Assembly: GCA_021732215.1 (NCBI GenBank) | Contig: JAKFVL010000018.1 | Location: 1-64,000 of the forward strand | Source: Hyphomicrobiales bacterium | GTDB taxonomy: Bacteria; Pseudomonadota; Alphaproteobacteria; Rhizobiales; Xanthobacteraceae | DNA: 64,000 nt | Direction: 5' to 3' | Part shown: positions 8,910 to 18,628 of the stretch, piece by piece | Position numbering within the stretch: the stretch's first letter is position 1 | Layout of the letters: each line of letters opens with the position of its first letter | Position numbers and translations under genes: made by a program | Notes under the pieces: model-generated | Seen by the model: only the letters and a program-made list of their open reading frames with translations | What the model was told of the DNA's origin: nothing | Databases searched by the model: none

Positions 8910-10322
8910 ATGGCTGTGACGCGTGGGGCGAAGCAGATTCTTGGTGGGCTGGTTGCGGGGCTGCTTGCGACCTCGTCTCTGGTGACGTCGGCTCGCGGCG
9001 ACACGATCGAGAGCGCGCTGGTGCGCTCGTATCAAAACAATCCGCAGCTCAATGCCCAGCGTGCATCGGTGCGCGCGACCGACGAGACCGTGCCGCAGGC
9101 ATTGTCCGGTTATCGTCCGCGTGTTGCGGTGACGGCGAACGCCGGCGGTCAGTATTCGGACTTCAAGACACAGAACACCACGGCGACCGGCACAACGACG
9201 TCCGTTCTCAACGGCGTGACCTATCCGCGCAGCGTCGGAGCCACCATCAGCCAGACCATCTACAACGGCCAGCAGACCGCCAATCGCACCCGCGCGGCCG
9301 AGAGCCAGGTCTCCGCGGCGCGCGAAGCGCTGCGCGTGCTCGAGCAGACCGTGCTGCTGTCGGCTGCGACGATCTACATGGACTATCTGCGCGACGCGGC
9401 GATCGTCGAGGTTCAGCGCAGCAACACGCGCGTCCTGGAACAGACGCTCAAGCAAACCCGCGATCGCTTCAACGTCGGCGAGGTGACCCGCACCGACGTG
9501 GCGCAATCGGAATCCCAGCTTGCCGCCGGACGCACCCAGCTTCTGACCGCGGAATCCAATCTGACCACGACGCGCGCGAACTTCCGCCGCATCATCGGCA
9601 ACGATCCGGAAGCCCTGGCGCCGGGCTCGCCGGTCGATCGTTTCCTGCCGGCCACGCTTCCAGCCGCGATCAATCTCGGTCTGGTCGAGAACCCCAACGT
9701 GACGGCTGCAATGTACGGCATCGACGTCAGTCATCTGCAGGTCAAGGTCAACGAAGGCGCGCTGTTTCCGACGCTGACGGCGCAGGCCAGCGTCCAGCAG
9801 GCCTTTGACGTCTCGCTGACCATCCCGCGCCAGTTCAGCGCGGTGGGTTCGGTTCAGTTGTCGGTACCGATCTATCAGGGCGGCGCGGAATACGCCTTGA
9901 TCCGCCAGTCGAAGGAAACGCTGGCGCAGCAGCGGCTCAATCTCGAACAGGTGCGCGATCAGACCCGCGCCACCGTGGCTCAGGCGTGGGGACAGCTCGT
10001 GGCCGGCAAGGCGCAGGTCATGTCGGCGCAGGCCCAGGTCGCGGCGTCCGAGATCGCGCTGAACGGCGTGCGCGAAGAAGCCCGAGTCGGTCAGCGCACC
10101 ACGCTCGATGTCCTCAACGCCCAGCAAGCGCTGGTCAACGCGCGCGTCGCGCTGGTGACTGCCCAGCATGACCGCGTTGTGGCGTCCTACAGCGTGCTCA
10201 ACGCCATCGGCCGGTTGTCGCCGCAGGTGCTCAAGCTCAACACCACGATCTATGATCCAAGCGTCCACTATCATCAGGTCCGCGACAGCTGGTTCGGCTT
10301 GAAGATTCCCGACGGGCGATAG
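8910..10322 (+). CDS. TolC-family outer membrane efflux channel
   Basis: This is a 470-residue outer membrane protein of the TolC family, which forms the trimeric exit duct for RND efflux pumps and type I secretion. A signal peptide covers roughly residues 1-31 (basic MAVTRGAKQ, then a hydrophobic Gly/Leu/Ala core). Two OEP repeats follow, each beginning with long helices of the type ALxxNPxLxAQRA. The C-terminal half has SVPIYQGG, the second copy of the YNGQQT strand/turn. An open frame reaches further upstream, but the ATG chosen directly precedes the signal peptide. It is not in an operon with the RND genes at the left edge but could serve them. Confidence 0.9.
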   Translation: MAVTRGAKQILGGLVAGLLATSSLVTSARGDTIESALVRSYQNNPQLNAQRASVRATDETVPQALSGYRPRVAVTANAGGQYSDFKTQNTTATGTTTSVLNGVTYPRSVGATISQTIYNGQQTANRTRAAESQVSAAREALRVLEQTVLLSAATIYMDYLRDAAIVEVQRSNTRVLEQTLKQTRDRFNVGEVTRTDVAQSESQLAAGRTQLLTAESNLTTTRANFRRIIGNDPEALAPGSPVDRFLPATLPAAINLGLVENPNVTAAMYGIDVSHLQVKVNEGALFPTLTAQASVQQAFDVSLTIPRQFSAVGSVQLSVPIYQGGAEYALIRQSKETLAQQRLNLEQVRDQTRATVAQAWGQLVAGKAQVMSAQAQVAASEIALNGVREEARVGQRTTLDVLNAQQALVNARVALVTAQHDRVVASYSVLNAIGRLSPQVLKLNTTIYDPSVHYHQVRDSWFGLKIPDGR

Positions 10323-10580
10323 GTTCTCGCAAAGCGTCATCGAAAACCGTGATGAACGCCGGTGTCAGCGGCCGCATAGCTTGCTTTCAATTATTGCCCT
10401 GACATAGCCTCGCGAGAGGATTCGGATCGATTCGAATCGCGCTGTTCGTTGGCGGCGGGTTCGAGCGGTTTGGCCTTCGGGCGCACGGCGCGGGGCCGCC
10501 GACAATTGCGGCATGCGCCAATGAATCCAGTTCGGCTGGCCGTGCAGTAGCAAAGAGTTGCCGATGAGGTGGGGTCGGAA

Positions 10581-11282
10581 ATGACACAGGCGGCCAAAGC
10601 GCAAGAACCCTCGATGGAGGAGATTCTTGCGTCGATCAGGCGCATCATTGCCGACGACGAAGCCAAGCCGGTAGCCGGGGAGGCTGCATCTGCGGCGAAG
10701 CCGGAACCCGCGGTCGCGCGCCCGCAGGCTATGACCGGTATTCCGCCATCCGCCGTCAAGCCTGCCCGTGCACCAGCGCCGCCTCCGGCTGCCGCCGCTC
10801 CGGCGCCGGCTGCATCCAACAGCCAGGACGATATCGATGCGATGCTGGCCAGCCTTGAGGCCGATACGTCGGAAGCCGAAGTGCGGCCGGCTCAAGCCGA
10901 ACCCGAGGCCGATGTATTCGAACTGACCGAGCAGATGGCAGTGCCGGCAGCAGAGGAGCAACCGGTCGAGTCGGACGACGATATCGAGTTTTCCGAGCCG
11001 CCGGCCGAAACGCCTGTGTACGCCCGTCACCATGAAGCGCCTCCTGCCGCCGCGGCCGCACCGGCGCCGGCGGCAATGCTGTCGCAATCGACCGTTTTCG
11101 CGGTCGAATCTGCCTTCAATTCCTTGGCCAGCACGGTGCTCAGCAACAATGCCCGCACGCTGGAGGATCTCGTCAAGGAGATGCTGCGGCCGATGCTAAA
11201 ATCATGGCTCGACGACAATCTGCCCAATCTGGTGGAGCGCATCGTCAAGGCCGAGATCGAGCGCGTCTCCCGAGGCCGCTGA
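10581..11282 (+). CDS. popZ: PopZ-like polar organising protein (DUF2497)
   Basis: This 233-residue protein has the PopZ layout: a short N-terminal helix (SMEEILASIRRIIADDE, about 15-31), a long Pro/Ala/Glu-rich disordered centre with acidic clusters, and a conserved C-terminal helical region (LVKEMLRPMLKSWLDDNLP and onwards) that drives self-assembly. PopZ anchors the chromosome origin through ParB at the cell pole in alphaproteobacteria. A GTG lies 12 bases upstream; the ATG chosen has GAGGTGGGG ahead of it. The gene precedes valS, a common arrangement in this order, with about 170 bases between. Confidence 0.88.
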   Translation: MTQAAKAQEPSMEEILASIRRIIADDEAKPVAGEAASAAKPEPAVARPQAMTGIPPSAVKPARAPAPPPAAAAPAPAASNSQDDIDAMLASLEADTSEAEVRPAQAEPEADVFELTEQMAVPAAEEQPVESDDDIEFSEPPAETPVYARHHEAPPAAAAAPAPAAMLSQSTVFAVESAFNSLASTVLSNNARTLEDLVKEMLRPMLKSWLDDNLPNLVERIVKAEIERVSRGR

Positions 11283-11451
11283 ACGGCCATCGCGGCGGAG
11301 CATCTTGAAATGCGCGCTTTAGGTGCCGGGCGGGTTGACTTGCTTCCCGCCTGCGGGGTTTAACCCACATCCATCAAGCCTTTTCCCATTTGCCGATCAG
11401 CGGGCCGTGTCGGTCGCGCTGTCGGCATCCTGATCTGTGAACGATGCCGCG

Positions 11452-14310
11452 ATGATCGAGAAAACCTACCAGCCCGCCGAGATCGAAGACCGCATCGCGC
11501 GCGCTTGGGAAGAGGCGGGCGCGTTCAGGGCCGGACGGCCGGAGCGGCGCGATGCAAAGCCCTACACGATCGTGATCCCGCCGCCGAACGTGACCGGCTC
11601 GCTTCACATGGGTCACGCGCTCAACAATACACTGCAGGATATCCTGTGCCGGTTCGAGCGGATGCGCGGCCGCGACGTGCTTTGGCAGCCGGGAACCGAC
11701 CATGCCGGTATCGCGACCCAGAATGTGGTCGAGCGGCAATTGATGGAACGGCAGGAGCCCGGCCGCCGCGAGATGGGCCGCGCGAAATTTGTCGAGCGCG
11801 TGTGGGAATGGAAGGCGGAGTCCGGCGGAACCATCGTCAATCAGCTCAAGCGGCTCGGCGCATCCTGCGATTGGTCGCGCGAACGCTTCACGATGGATGA
11901 GGGGTTGTCGCGGGCGGTCGCGAAAGTCTTTGTCCAGTTTCATCGCGACGGGCTGATCTACAAGGACAAGCGGCTGGCCAACTGGGATCCGAAGCTGCTT
12001 ACCGTGATCTCCGATCTCGAGGTGCAGCAGGTCGAGGTCAAGGGCCATCTCTGGCACCTGCGCTATCCGCTTGAGGGGAAAACGTTCGATCCGGCCGATG
12101 CATCGACTTACATCGTCGTCGCAACCACGCGGCCCGAGACCATGCTCGGCGACACGGCCGTCGCAGTGCATCCGGAGAATGACAAGCTCAAGCACCTGAT
12201 CGGCCGGCACGCCATTCTGCCGTTGGTTGGCAGAAAAATTTCCATCATCGGCGACGACTACGCCGATCCGGAGAAGGGCACCGGCGCGGTCAAGATCACG
12301 CCTTTGCACGACTTCAACGACTATGAGATCGGCAAGCGGCACGGCTTGCCGCAGATCGGCGTGCTCGACACCGAGGCGCGCATCGCGCTCAAGGACAACG
12401 AGGACTATGCGCGCGGTCTGCCCGAGGGGGCGGACGAGTTGATCGGCGAGTTGCACGGCATGGATCGCTTTGCCGCGCGTAAGGTGCTGGTGCAGCGCTT
12501 CGAGGATTTCGGATTTCTCGACAAGATCGAGCCGCATACGCACATGGTGCCGCACGGCGACCGCTCAGGCGCCATTATCGAGCCTTACCTCACCGACCAG
12601 TGGTACGTGGACGCCAGGACGCTGGCGCAGCCGGCGATCGCAGCGGTGCGCTCCGGCGCGACGCAGTTCGTGCCGAAGAGCTGGGAGAAGACTTATTTCG
12701 AGTGGATGGAGAATATCCAGCCATGGAACATCTCCCGCCAGCTTTGGTGGGGACACCAGATTCCAGCGTGGTACGGCCCGGACGGCAAGGTCTTCGTCTT
12801 CGAGACGGAAGAGGAAGCGGTCAGCCACGCGCTCGGCTATTACGCCGAGCAGGGCGTGATCACTGCGGAGCAGGGCGCCGAAATGGCGACCGATCCGGCC
12901 AAGCGCGCCGGCTTCATCACCCGCGACGAAGACGTGCTCGACACCTGGTTCTCGTCGGCGCTGTGGCCGTTCTCGACGCTAGGCTGGCCGGACGAAACGC
13001 CGGAGCTTGCGCGCTACTATCCGACCGATGTTCTGGTCACCGGGTTCGACATCATCTTCTTCTGGGTTGCGCGGATGATGATGATGGGTTTGCATTTCAG
13101 GAAAGAAGTGCCGTTTCCGACCGTCTACATCCACGCCCTCGTCCGCGACGAGAAGGGCGCGAAGATGTCGAAGTCGAAAGGCAACGTCGTCGACCCGCTG
13201 CATCTGATCGACGATCTCGGCGCCGACGCGCTGCGATTTACGCTGGCGGCAATGGCGGCGCAGGGCCGCGACATCAAGCTCTCGACCCAGCGCGTCGAGG
13301 GATATCGCAATTTCGCGACCAAGCTCTGGAACGCTTGCCGCTTTGCCGAGATGAACGGCTGCGCGGTCATGCCGGATTTCGATGCGACGCAAGCCAAGGA
13401 AACGCTGAACCGCTGGATTGTCCATGAGACGCTCGCGGCCGCGCGCGAGGTGACGGAGGCAATTGAAACCTACCGGTTCAACGACGCGGCGAATGCGATG
13501 TACCGCTTCGTCTGGAACGTCTATTGCGACTGGTATCTCGAACTCGCCAAGCCCGTGATGATGGGGCCGGACAACGCCGCCAAGGCGGAGACCCGCGTCA
13601 TGGTGGCGTGGGCGCGCGATGAAATCCTGAAACTGCTGCATCCGTTCATGCCGTTCCTCACCGAGGAGCTGTGGGCCGTAACGGAAAAGCGCAACGGGCT
13701 TCTGGCGCTGGCGGAATGGCCGCTGCGCGTTGCGGATCTGACTGCGCTTGAAGCCAGTGCCGCGGTTGCCGACCCGATGATGCCGGCGATGCTCGTCCCG
13801 ACGCTGGCTTTGCAGGATTTCACCGATCCGGAGGCCGAAGCCGAGATCGGCTGGGTGATCGATCTGGTTTCCGCGATCCGTTCGGTTCGCGCCGAGATGA
13901 ATATCCCGCCGGCAACGCTGCTGACGTTGACGCTTGCAGGCGTTTCCGAGGCAACGCAGGGCCGTGCGGGCCGATGGAGCGATGTCATCAAGCGGCTGGC
14001 TCGTTTGTCGGATGTCTCGTTCGTGCCGAAGGCGGCCGATGGCTCGTTGCAGCTGCTGGTGCGAGGAGAGATCGCCGCCTTGCCGCTCAAGGGCGTGGTC
14101 GATCTGGCCGCCGAGAAAATGCGGCTCGAAAAGGAGATGGCGAAGGCGGAAGCCGACATCAAGCGCGTCGATGCGAAACTCGCCAACGAGAAGTTCGTTG
14201 CCAACGCCCCGGAAGAGATTGTCGAGGAAGAAAAAGAAAAACGCTCCGAAGCCGAGGCGCGCAAGGCAAAGATTCTCGAAGCGATTGAGCGGTTGAAGGC
14301 GGCGGCGTGA
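11452..14310 (+). CDS. valS: Valine--tRNA ligase
   Basis: This is a 952-residue class Ia aminoacyl-tRNA synthetase that charges tRNA-Val. The HIGH-type motif HMGH is at residues 52-55 within [16 protein letters not shown], and KMSKS is at about residues 571-575. Between them lies the CP1 editing domain with the [17 protein letters not shown] signature. The C terminus ends in the coiled-coil tRNA arm (alternating Lys/Glu/Ala from about residue 890). A GTG 15 bases upstream is in frame; I choose the ATG giving [12 protein letters not shown], the usual N terminus in this group. Confidence 0.97.
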   Translation: MIEKTYQPAEIEDRIARAWEEAGAFRAGRPERRDAKPYTIVIPPPNVTGSLHMGHALNNTLQDILCRFERMRGRDVLWQPGTDHAGIATQNVVERQLMERQEPGRREMGRAKFVERVWEWKAESGGTIVNQLKRLGASCDWSRERFTMDEGLSRAVAKVFVQFHRDGLIYKDKRLANWDPKLLTVISDLEVQQVEVKGHLWHLRYPLEGKTFDPADASTYIVVATTRPETMLGDTAVAVHPENDKLKHLIGRHAILPLVGRKISIIGDDYADPEKGTGAVKITPLHDFNDYEIGKRHGLPQIGVLDTEARIALKDNEDYARGLPEGADELIGELHGMDRFAARKVLVQRFEDFGFLDKIEPHTHMVPHGDRSGAIIEPYLTDQWYVDARTLAQPAIAAVRSGATQFVPKSWEKTYFEWMENIQPWNISRQLWWGHQIPAWYGPDGKVFVFETEEEAVSHALGYYAEQGVITAEQGAEMATDPAKRAGFITRDEDVLDTWFSSALWPFSTLGWPDETPELARYYPTDVLVTGFDIIFFWVARMMMMGLHFRKEVPFPTVYIHALVRDEKGAKMSKSKGNVVDPLHLIDDLGADALRFTLAAMAAQGRDIKLSTQRVEGYRNFATKLWNACRFAEMNGCAVMPDFDATQAKETLNRWIVHETLAAAREVTEAIETYRFNDAANAMYRFVWNVYCDWYLELAKPVMMGPDNAAKAETRVMVAWARDEILKLLHPFMPFLTEELWAVTEKRNGLLALAEWPLRVADLTALEASAAVADPMMPAMLVPTLALQDFTDPEAEAEIGWVIDLVSAIRSVRAEMNIPPATLLTLTLAGVSEATQGRAGRWSDVIKRLARLSDVSFVPKAADGSLQLLVRGEIAALPLKGVVDLAAEKMRLEKEMAKAEADIKRVDAKLANEKFVANAPEEIVEEEKEKRSEAEARKAKILEAIERLKAAA

Positions 14311-14312
14311 TT

Positions 14313-14420
14313 GTCATTCCTGGGCGCGCGATGTGCGAACCCGGAATCCATCGTTCAGCGTGTTGAGCCATTGGAGAGATGGATTCCGGGTCTACGCCTG
14401 ACGGCGCATCCCGGAATGAC
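14313..14420. repeat. GTCATTCC/GGAATGAC palindromic element
   Basis: The terminal arms GTCATTCCTGGG and CCCGGAATGAC are inverted, and an inner pair (ACCCGGAATCCATC / GATGGATTCCGGGT) nests inside. The element fills the whole space between the convergent ends of valS and the glycosylase gene and could act as a bidirectional transcription end. It belongs with the other GTCAT-ended palindromes listed in this window. Confidence 0.8.
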
Positions 14421-14423
14421 ATC

Positions 14424-15008
14424 CTAGAATTTCTTGCTCAGGAAACGCGATCCCTTCAGGCCATAGCGCCAGGGCAGGTCCGCCGCTTTGGTGATGCCGA
14501 TACGAACGCCGGTGACGATCTCCGGTTTGGCGGTGCGGGCATGAAAGGCAAACGGCGGTGTCAGCAGCGACAGTCCGTTATGCTTGATGCTGATCGCCAT
14601 GGCCTCGCAGAGCTTGCCTGGACCGGAACACAGCATGCGTTCGTCGTGCAGGCCGCGTCGCCGGCGCATCGCCGCAACGCCGTGGGTCGGCTCGATCGCC
14701 CGTATCAGCACCGCGCTGGCAGACCCTTCAGCCTCGCAAACGATATTGACGCACCAGTGGATGCCGTAGGAGCGATAGACGTAGGCAAATCCCGGCGGCC
14801 CGAACATCACCAGATTGCGTGGCGTGGGGCCGCGAAAGGAATGCGCCGCCGGCTCGGTGTGATGATAAGCCTCGACCTCCACGATGATCCCGCCGATGCC
14901 GTCCACCAGTATGGTCGCCCCGATCAGGTCGGGCGCAACGTCGTGGACGCTACGGGCGAAGAATCGCTTGTTGAGGGGCTTTCCAGGCGAAGGCGGTGGC
15001 TGATGCAT
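14424..15008 (-). CDS. DNA-3-methyladenine glycosylase (AAG/MPG family)
   Basis: This is a 194-residue base-excision repair enzyme that removes alkylated purines from DNA. It shows the hallmarks of the AAG family: LIVDG-like strand followed by IIVEVEAY with the catalytic glutamate, the [19 protein letters not shown] segment that carries the DNA-intercalating tyrosine loop, and [12 protein letters not shown] near the end. Length is normal for the bacterial form. The ATG used is the only one ahead of the conserved core; no strong ribosome site is visible. The gene stands alone, convergent with valS. Confidence 0.92.
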   Translation of the reverse strand: MHQPPPSPGKPLNKRFFARSVHDVAPDLIGATILVDGIGGIIVEVEAYHHTEPAAHSFRGPTPRNLVMFGPPGFAYVYRSYGIHWCVNIVCEAEGSASAVLIRAIEPTHGVAAMRRRRGLHDERMLCSGPGKLCEAMAISIKHNGLSLLTPPFAFHARTAKPEIVTGVRIGITKAADLPWRYGLKGSRFLSKKF

Positions 15009-15069
15009 GAAACTGGTGCGGCGAGCCGATATGTCTGTGGTTGCGGCGGGGTCTATTGAGGATTACTTA

Positions 15070-15118
15070 GAGCATGATCCCGAAAAGTGGGTACCGGTTT
15101 TCGGATAAGATCATGCTC
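15070..15118. repeat. GAGCATGATC palindromic element upstream of lipA
   Basis: The inverted arms GAGCATGATC and GATCATGCTC flank an inner inverted pair (CCGAAAA...TTTTCGG) around a GGTACC centre. It is a complete copy of a family seen again at 16104-16185, 41560-41604 and, as a remnant, 55939-55966. It ends 36 bases ahead of the lipA start codon, so it is likely to be in the lipA promoter or leader. Confidence 0.85.
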
Positions 15119-15154
15119 TCTCAAGAAGAGAGACCTATAGCGCTTGGATAGGCC

Positions 15155-16111
15155 ATGGTCGTCGTTCTCGATACAATTTCACCGCAGGCCGTGCGCCCCC
15201 GGCACCCGGAAAAGGCGCACCGGCCGGATACGCCGTTGATGCCGAAACCGGACTGGATCCGGGTTCGCGCGCCGAATACGCGCGGCTATGCCGACACCCG
15301 CAAGATCGTCCGCGACAACAAGCTGGTGACGGTTTGCGAGGAGGCGGGTTGCCCAAATATCGGCGAATGCTGGGACAAGAAGCACGCCACCTTCATGATC
15401 ATGGGCGACACCTGCACCCGCGCGTGCGCCTTCTGCAACGTCAAGACCGGTATGCCCGGCGCGCTCGACGCCAACGAGCCGGACAACGTCGCCGAGGCGA
15501 CCGCGAAGCTCGGACTGGCGCATATCGTGATCACGTCCGTCGACCGCGACGATCTGCCTGACGGCGGGGCCGAGCATTTCGCGAAAACCATCCGCGCCAT
15601 CCGCGCGCGCTGTCCGCAAACCACGATCGAGATTCTGACGCCGGACTTCCTGCGCAAGGAAGGCGCGCTGGAAGTCGTCGTTGCGGCGAAGCCAGACGTG
15701 TTCAACCACAACCTCGAAACCGTGCCGTCGCGTTATCTGACGGTGCGGCCGGGCGCGCGCTATTTCCATTCGATCCGTTTGCTGCAACGGGTCAAGGAAA
15801 TCGACCCGACGATCTTCACCAAGTCGGGCATCATGGTCGGACTTGGCGAGCAGCGTCACGAAGTCCTGCAGGTGATGGACGACCTGCGCTCCGCCGATGT
15901 GGATTTCCTCACCATCGGCCAGTACCTGCAGCCGACGCGCAAGCATCATGCCGTGATGAGCTATATCACGCCCGACGAGTTCGGGGGCTACGAGAAGGTT
16001 GCCTACGCCAAGGGCTTCCTGATGGTGTCGGCGAGCCCGCTGACCCGCTCGTCGCATCATGCCGGCGATGATTTCGTTAAACTCCAGGCGGCACGCGCGG
16101 CGCGAGCATGA
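15155..16111 (+). CDS. lipA: Lipoyl synthase
   Basis: This is a 318-residue radical-SAM enzyme that inserts two sulfur atoms into octanoyl groups on lipoate-dependent enzymes. The auxiliary cluster cysteines are Cys61, Cys66 and Cys72 ([12 protein letters not shown]), and the radical-SAM CX3CX2C is at Cys87, Cys91 and Cys94. The conserved C-terminal RSS motif appears as RSSHHA. The last two codons (GCA TGA) lie inside a GAGCATGATC repeat arm, so the stop codon is supplied by the repeat. The coq10-like gene follows on the same strand, a usual neighbour. Confidence 0.97.
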   Translation: MVVVLDTISPQAVRPRHPEKAHRPDTPLMPKPDWIRVRAPNTRGYADTRKIVRDNKLVTVCEEAGCPNIGECWDKKHATFMIMGDTCTRACAFCNVKTGMPGALDANEPDNVAEATAKLGLAHIVITSVDRDDLPDGGAEHFAKTIRAIRARCPQTTIEILTPDFLRKEGALEVVVAAKPDVFNHNLETVPSRYLTVRPGARYFHSIRLLQRVKEIDPTIFTKSGIMVGLGEQRHEVLQVMDDLRSADVDFLTIGQYLQPTRKHHAVMSYITPDEFGGYEKVAYAKGFLMVSASPLTRSSHHAGDDFVKLQAARAARA

Positions 16112-16185
16112 TCCCGAAACGCATGCCCTCGGGCGATTTGAAGCGACCCGAGGGTGGATGCCGATTTTCGGATCAGATCATCCTC
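16104..16185. repeat. GAGCATGATC palindromic element with nested hairpin, overlapping lipA stop
   Basis: Outer arms GAGCATGATC (16104-16113) and GATCATCCTC (16176-16185) enclose an inner hairpin CCCTCGGGC...GACCCGAGGG. The lipA TGA is within the left arm. The inner part differs from the 15070-15118 copy, so this element looks like a mosaic. Confidence 0.78.
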
Positions 16186-16215
16186 AAAGATAGATAAATG
16201 ACTCGCTAAATTCTC

Positions 16216-16683
16216 ATGCCGCAGTTTGCCAACACGCGCCGCGTCCGCCATCGCGCGGATCAGATGTTCGACCTTGTCGCGGATGTCGAGCGCTATCCGG
16301 AATTCGTGCCGCTTTGCAAGTCGCTGAAAGTGCGTCAGCGCAAGTCGGGTGAGGATGGCCGCGAGGTCATTGTCGCCGACATGACAGTGTCATTCAAACT
16401 GGTGAAAGAGAGCTTCACCAGCCGCGTAACCCTCGATCGCCCGAACCTGAAAATTCTGGTCGAGTACCTGAGCGGGCCGTTTTCGAAGCTGGAGAACCGC
16501 TGGACGTTCACGCCGAAGGGCGACAGCGCCAGCGACGTCGGCTTCTTCATCGCCTACGAGTTCAGGAGCCGGATGCTGGCAATTCTCATGGGCGCGATGT
16601 TCGACGCCGCGTTCCAGCGGTTCGCCGCGGCGTTCGAGGCGCGCGCGGACGCAATCTATCGGCCACCTCGCGGGGACGCTTGA
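16216..16683 (+). CDS. Coq10/RatA-family START-domain protein
   Basis: This is a 155-residue lipid-binding START-like protein. The N terminus MPQFANTRRVRHRADQMFDL, then VERYPEFVPLC, is the pattern of Coq10 proteins, which help deliver ubiquinone to the respiratory chain; the same family is annotated as the RatA toxin in enterobacteria. In alphaproteobacteria beside lipA the ubiquinone role is the more likely. The final 98 bases overlap the 3' end of the convergent cinA-like gene. A basic Arg/Pro-rich end (residues about 150-155) falls in this overlap. Confidence 0.88.
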   Translation: MPQFANTRRVRHRADQMFDLVADVERYPEFVPLCKSLKVRQRKSGEDGREVIVADMTVSFKLVKESFTSRVTLDRPNLKILVEYLSGPFSKLENRWTFTPKGDSASDVGFFIAYEFRSRMLAILMGAMFDAAFQRFAAAFEARADAIYRPPRGDA

Positions 16684-17203
16684 CCGGCGGCTTTGCGGGG
16701 CCGCGAGCAAGCTCGGTCAAAAGTTTCAATGCCTCGACGACGGAACGCTGGCGCACGGTGCTGCGCCCGATCGCGCCGAAACGAAATTCGCGTGAGACAA
16801 TGCGCCCGTCGCGCGCGGCTGCGGCGAAGTGGACGAGGCCGACGGGCTTGCCCGGCGTAGCGCCACCCGGTCCCGCGATACCTGTGATCGATACGGAAAG
16901 ACCGGCTCCTGCGCGCTCCAGCGCGCCGACGGCCATGGCAACTGCAGTTTCCTTGCTGACCGCGCCGAACGCCGCGAGCGTTGCTTCCTTGACGCCAAGC
17001 ATCGCGCGCTTGGCATCGTTGGAGTAGGTCACAAACCCGCGATCGATGACGTCCGACGATCCGGGAATGTCGGTTAGCGCCGCCGCCACAAGCCCGCCGG
17101 TGCAGGATTCGGCGGTTGCGATGGTCAATTTACGGGAACGACACAGGTCGAGCAGAGATCGGGCGAGGGCGCGAGTGCCACCACTGACATCGCTGCCTCT
17201 CAT
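16586..17203 (-). CDS. CinA-family nicotinamide-nucleotide amidase
   Basis: This 205-residue protein is the stand-alone C-terminal CinA domain (PncC-like), which deamidates nicotinamide mononucleotide in pyridine nucleotide salvage. The key segment TIATAESCTGGLVAAALT and the later ITGIAGPGGATPGKPVGLV are both clear. The chosen ATG follows the ispDF TGA after one base, indicating translational coupling; an in-frame start 33 bases upstream would overlap ispDF. After the domain ends (LKLLTEL) an Arg/Pro-rich tail of about 38 residues continues antisense to the coq10-like gene. Confidence 0.88.
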   Translation of the reverse strand: MRGSDVSGGTRALARSLLDLCRSRKLTIATAESCTGGLVAAALTDIPGSSDVIDRGFVTYSNDAKRAMLGVKEATLAAFGAVSKETAVAMAVGALERAGAGLSVSITGIAGPGGATPGKPVGLVHFAAAARDGRIVSREFRFGAIGRSTVRQRSVVEALKLLTELARGPAKPPVKRPREVADRLRPRAPRTPRRTAGTRRRTSRP

Positions 17204-17204
17204 C

Positions 17205-18386
17205 TCAGTTGTCCCAGGGCAGGCGGATAGTGGCACTGCCGATGGCGGCGATGCCTTCCTGCCGTCCGGTGAAGCCGAGCCGCTCGCTGGTGGTTGCCTT
17301 CACCGATATGCGCGAGACAGGGAGGCCGGTGATCTCGGCGATTTTCGAACGCATCACGTCGCGCAACGGCCCGATCTTCGGCGCTTCGCACACCATGGTC
17401 ACGTCGAGATGTGCGACGCGGCCGCCGCGTTGGGTGACGCGCTCGATGGCGTACCTGAGGAATTGATCCGACGCCGCGCCCTTCCACTTCGGATCGCTCG
17501 GCGGAAAGTGAGATCCGATATCGCCGTCGGCAAGCGCACCCAGAATAGCGTCGACCAGCGCGTGCAGGCCGACGTCGCCGTCGGAATGCGCCAGAAATCC
17601 GCGGCTGAACGGCACGCGAATCCCGCACAGCATGACGTGATCGCCGTCGCCGAATGCGTGGACGTCGTAGCCGGTGCCGGTGCGCACGTCTCCGAGCGAT
17701 GCGGCAAGGCGCGCTTCCTCGCGTTGAAAGTCTTCCGGATTCGTCAGTTTCATATTGGCAACATCGCCTTCAAAAGTTGCGACCGTCAATCCCGCCCATT
17801 CGGCGATGGCCGCATCGTCGGTGAAGTCGTCGCGGCCATCGCGCGCGGCCCGGCGATGCGCTTCGAGGATCGTTGCGAAATGAAAGGCCTGCGGCGTCTG
17901 CGCGATCCGCAGCGTCGCGCGATCGGGCGTTGCCACGATATGGCCCGCCGCGTTGACGACCTTGATGGTGTCCGTCACGGCGACAGCAGGGATCGCAGCG
18001 CCCGTGATTTTCGCTGCATCGATCGCGCGGGAGATCAGCGCGCCGGTCACGAAGGCGCGCGCGGCGTCGTGGATCAAGACAATGTCCGGCGGATCGGATG
18101 CGAGCGCTTCAAGCCCGGCGCACACCGATGCCTGGCGAGTGGCGCCGCCGTGAACCGGACTTTGGAATTTCAAACCCTGCACCGCGCCATTGAACATGGC
18201 GATATCGTCCGGATTGACCACAGGCTGGACCGCAGAAATGCGGGCATGAGTGCAGAATGGCTCCAGCGATCGGGCGATCACCGGCCGGCCGCCGATTGTC
18301 CGGTATTGCTTCGGGCCGCCGGCGCCAGCCCGGAGACCGCGGCCGGCAGCGACGATAATGGCGGCGTTTCGATCAGTTTTGGCCAT
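17205..18386 (-). CDS. ispDF: Bifunctional IspD/IspF isoprenoid precursor enzyme
   Basis: This 393-residue fusion carries out two steps of the methylerythritol phosphate pathway. The N-terminal IspD domain (about 1-230) has the nucleotide-binding start [14 protein letters not shown] and the [11 protein letters not shown] segment. The C-terminal IspF domain (about 235-393) begins with [15 protein letters not shown], where the Asp and His bind the catalytic metal, and contains [20 protein letters not shown]. The two domains are fused in many alphaproteobacteria. I choose the ATG giving [15 protein letters not shown]; the frame extends 32 codons upstream without conserved sequence. It is divergent from dusB. 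Confidence 0.96.
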   Translation of the reverse strand: MAKTDRNAAIIVAAGRGLRAGAGGPKQYRTIGGRPVIARSLEPFCTHARISAVQPVVNPDDIAMFNGAVQGLKFQSPVHGGATRQASVCAGLEALASDPPDIVLIHDAARAFVTGALISRAIDAAKITGAAIPAVAVTDTIKVVNAAGHIVATPDRATLRIAQTPQAFHFATILEAHRRAARDGRDDFTDDAAIAEWAGLTVATFEGDVANMKLTNPEDFQREEARLAASLGDVRTGTGYDVHAFGDGDHVMLCGIRVPFSRGFLAHSDGDVGLHALVDAILGALADGDIGSHFPPSDPKWKGAASDQFLRYAIERVTQRGGRVAHLDVTMVCEAPKIGPLRDVMRSKIAEITGLPVSRISVKATTSERLGFTGRQEGIAAIGSATIRLPWDN

Positions 18387-18539
18387 GCAAAGGCAACAAG
18401 GCTGGTTCGTTCGAGGATTTTCTTGGCGGGATAAGGCCCTGCACTTACCATGTTTGCCAGCGAAAACAGGATGATTCCGCACCTGTGGGCATATCGACGA
18501 TCTTGCTGCGCTGCACTTGCAAGTTTGTTGTTTTTGTCT

Positions 18540-18573
18540 AAACTCTAGGCAATGCGTTTCTATGCCTAAGTTT
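18540..18573. promoter_or_regulatory. Inverted repeat in the ispDF-dusB divergent region
   Basis: AAACT-c-TAGGCA (18540-18551) and TGCCTAAGTTT (18563-18573) are inverted with a single bulged base and an 11-base loop. They sit about 55 bases before the dusB start in a region that is locally AT-rich (TTGTTGTTTTTGTCT just upstream). This could be an operator or leader hairpin for the dusB-ntrBC operon. Nothing else stands out in this 242-base gap. Confidence 0.4.
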
Positions 18574-18628
18574 TAAGCGAGAGCCGCAGCAACTAGGCGA
18601 GGCGACGGTTCGGTAAAGCGAGAAAATA

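Noticed and set aside
8871-10340. Antisense open frame opposite the TolC-family gene
   Set aside because: Low-complexity Arg/His/Gln translation; TolC repeats and signal peptide are clear on the plus strand.
16216-17203. RatA-type toxin with an antitoxin partner
   Set aside because: The START protein belongs to the Coq10/RatA family, but no RatB-like partner is adjacent; the neighbour is a CinA-family amidase, and the lipA context suggests a housekeeping role.
17046-18434. Plus-strand open frame opposite ispDF and the cinA-like gene
   Set aside because: Asp/Arg-rich shadow without domains; ispDF has both catalytic domains intact on the minus strand.
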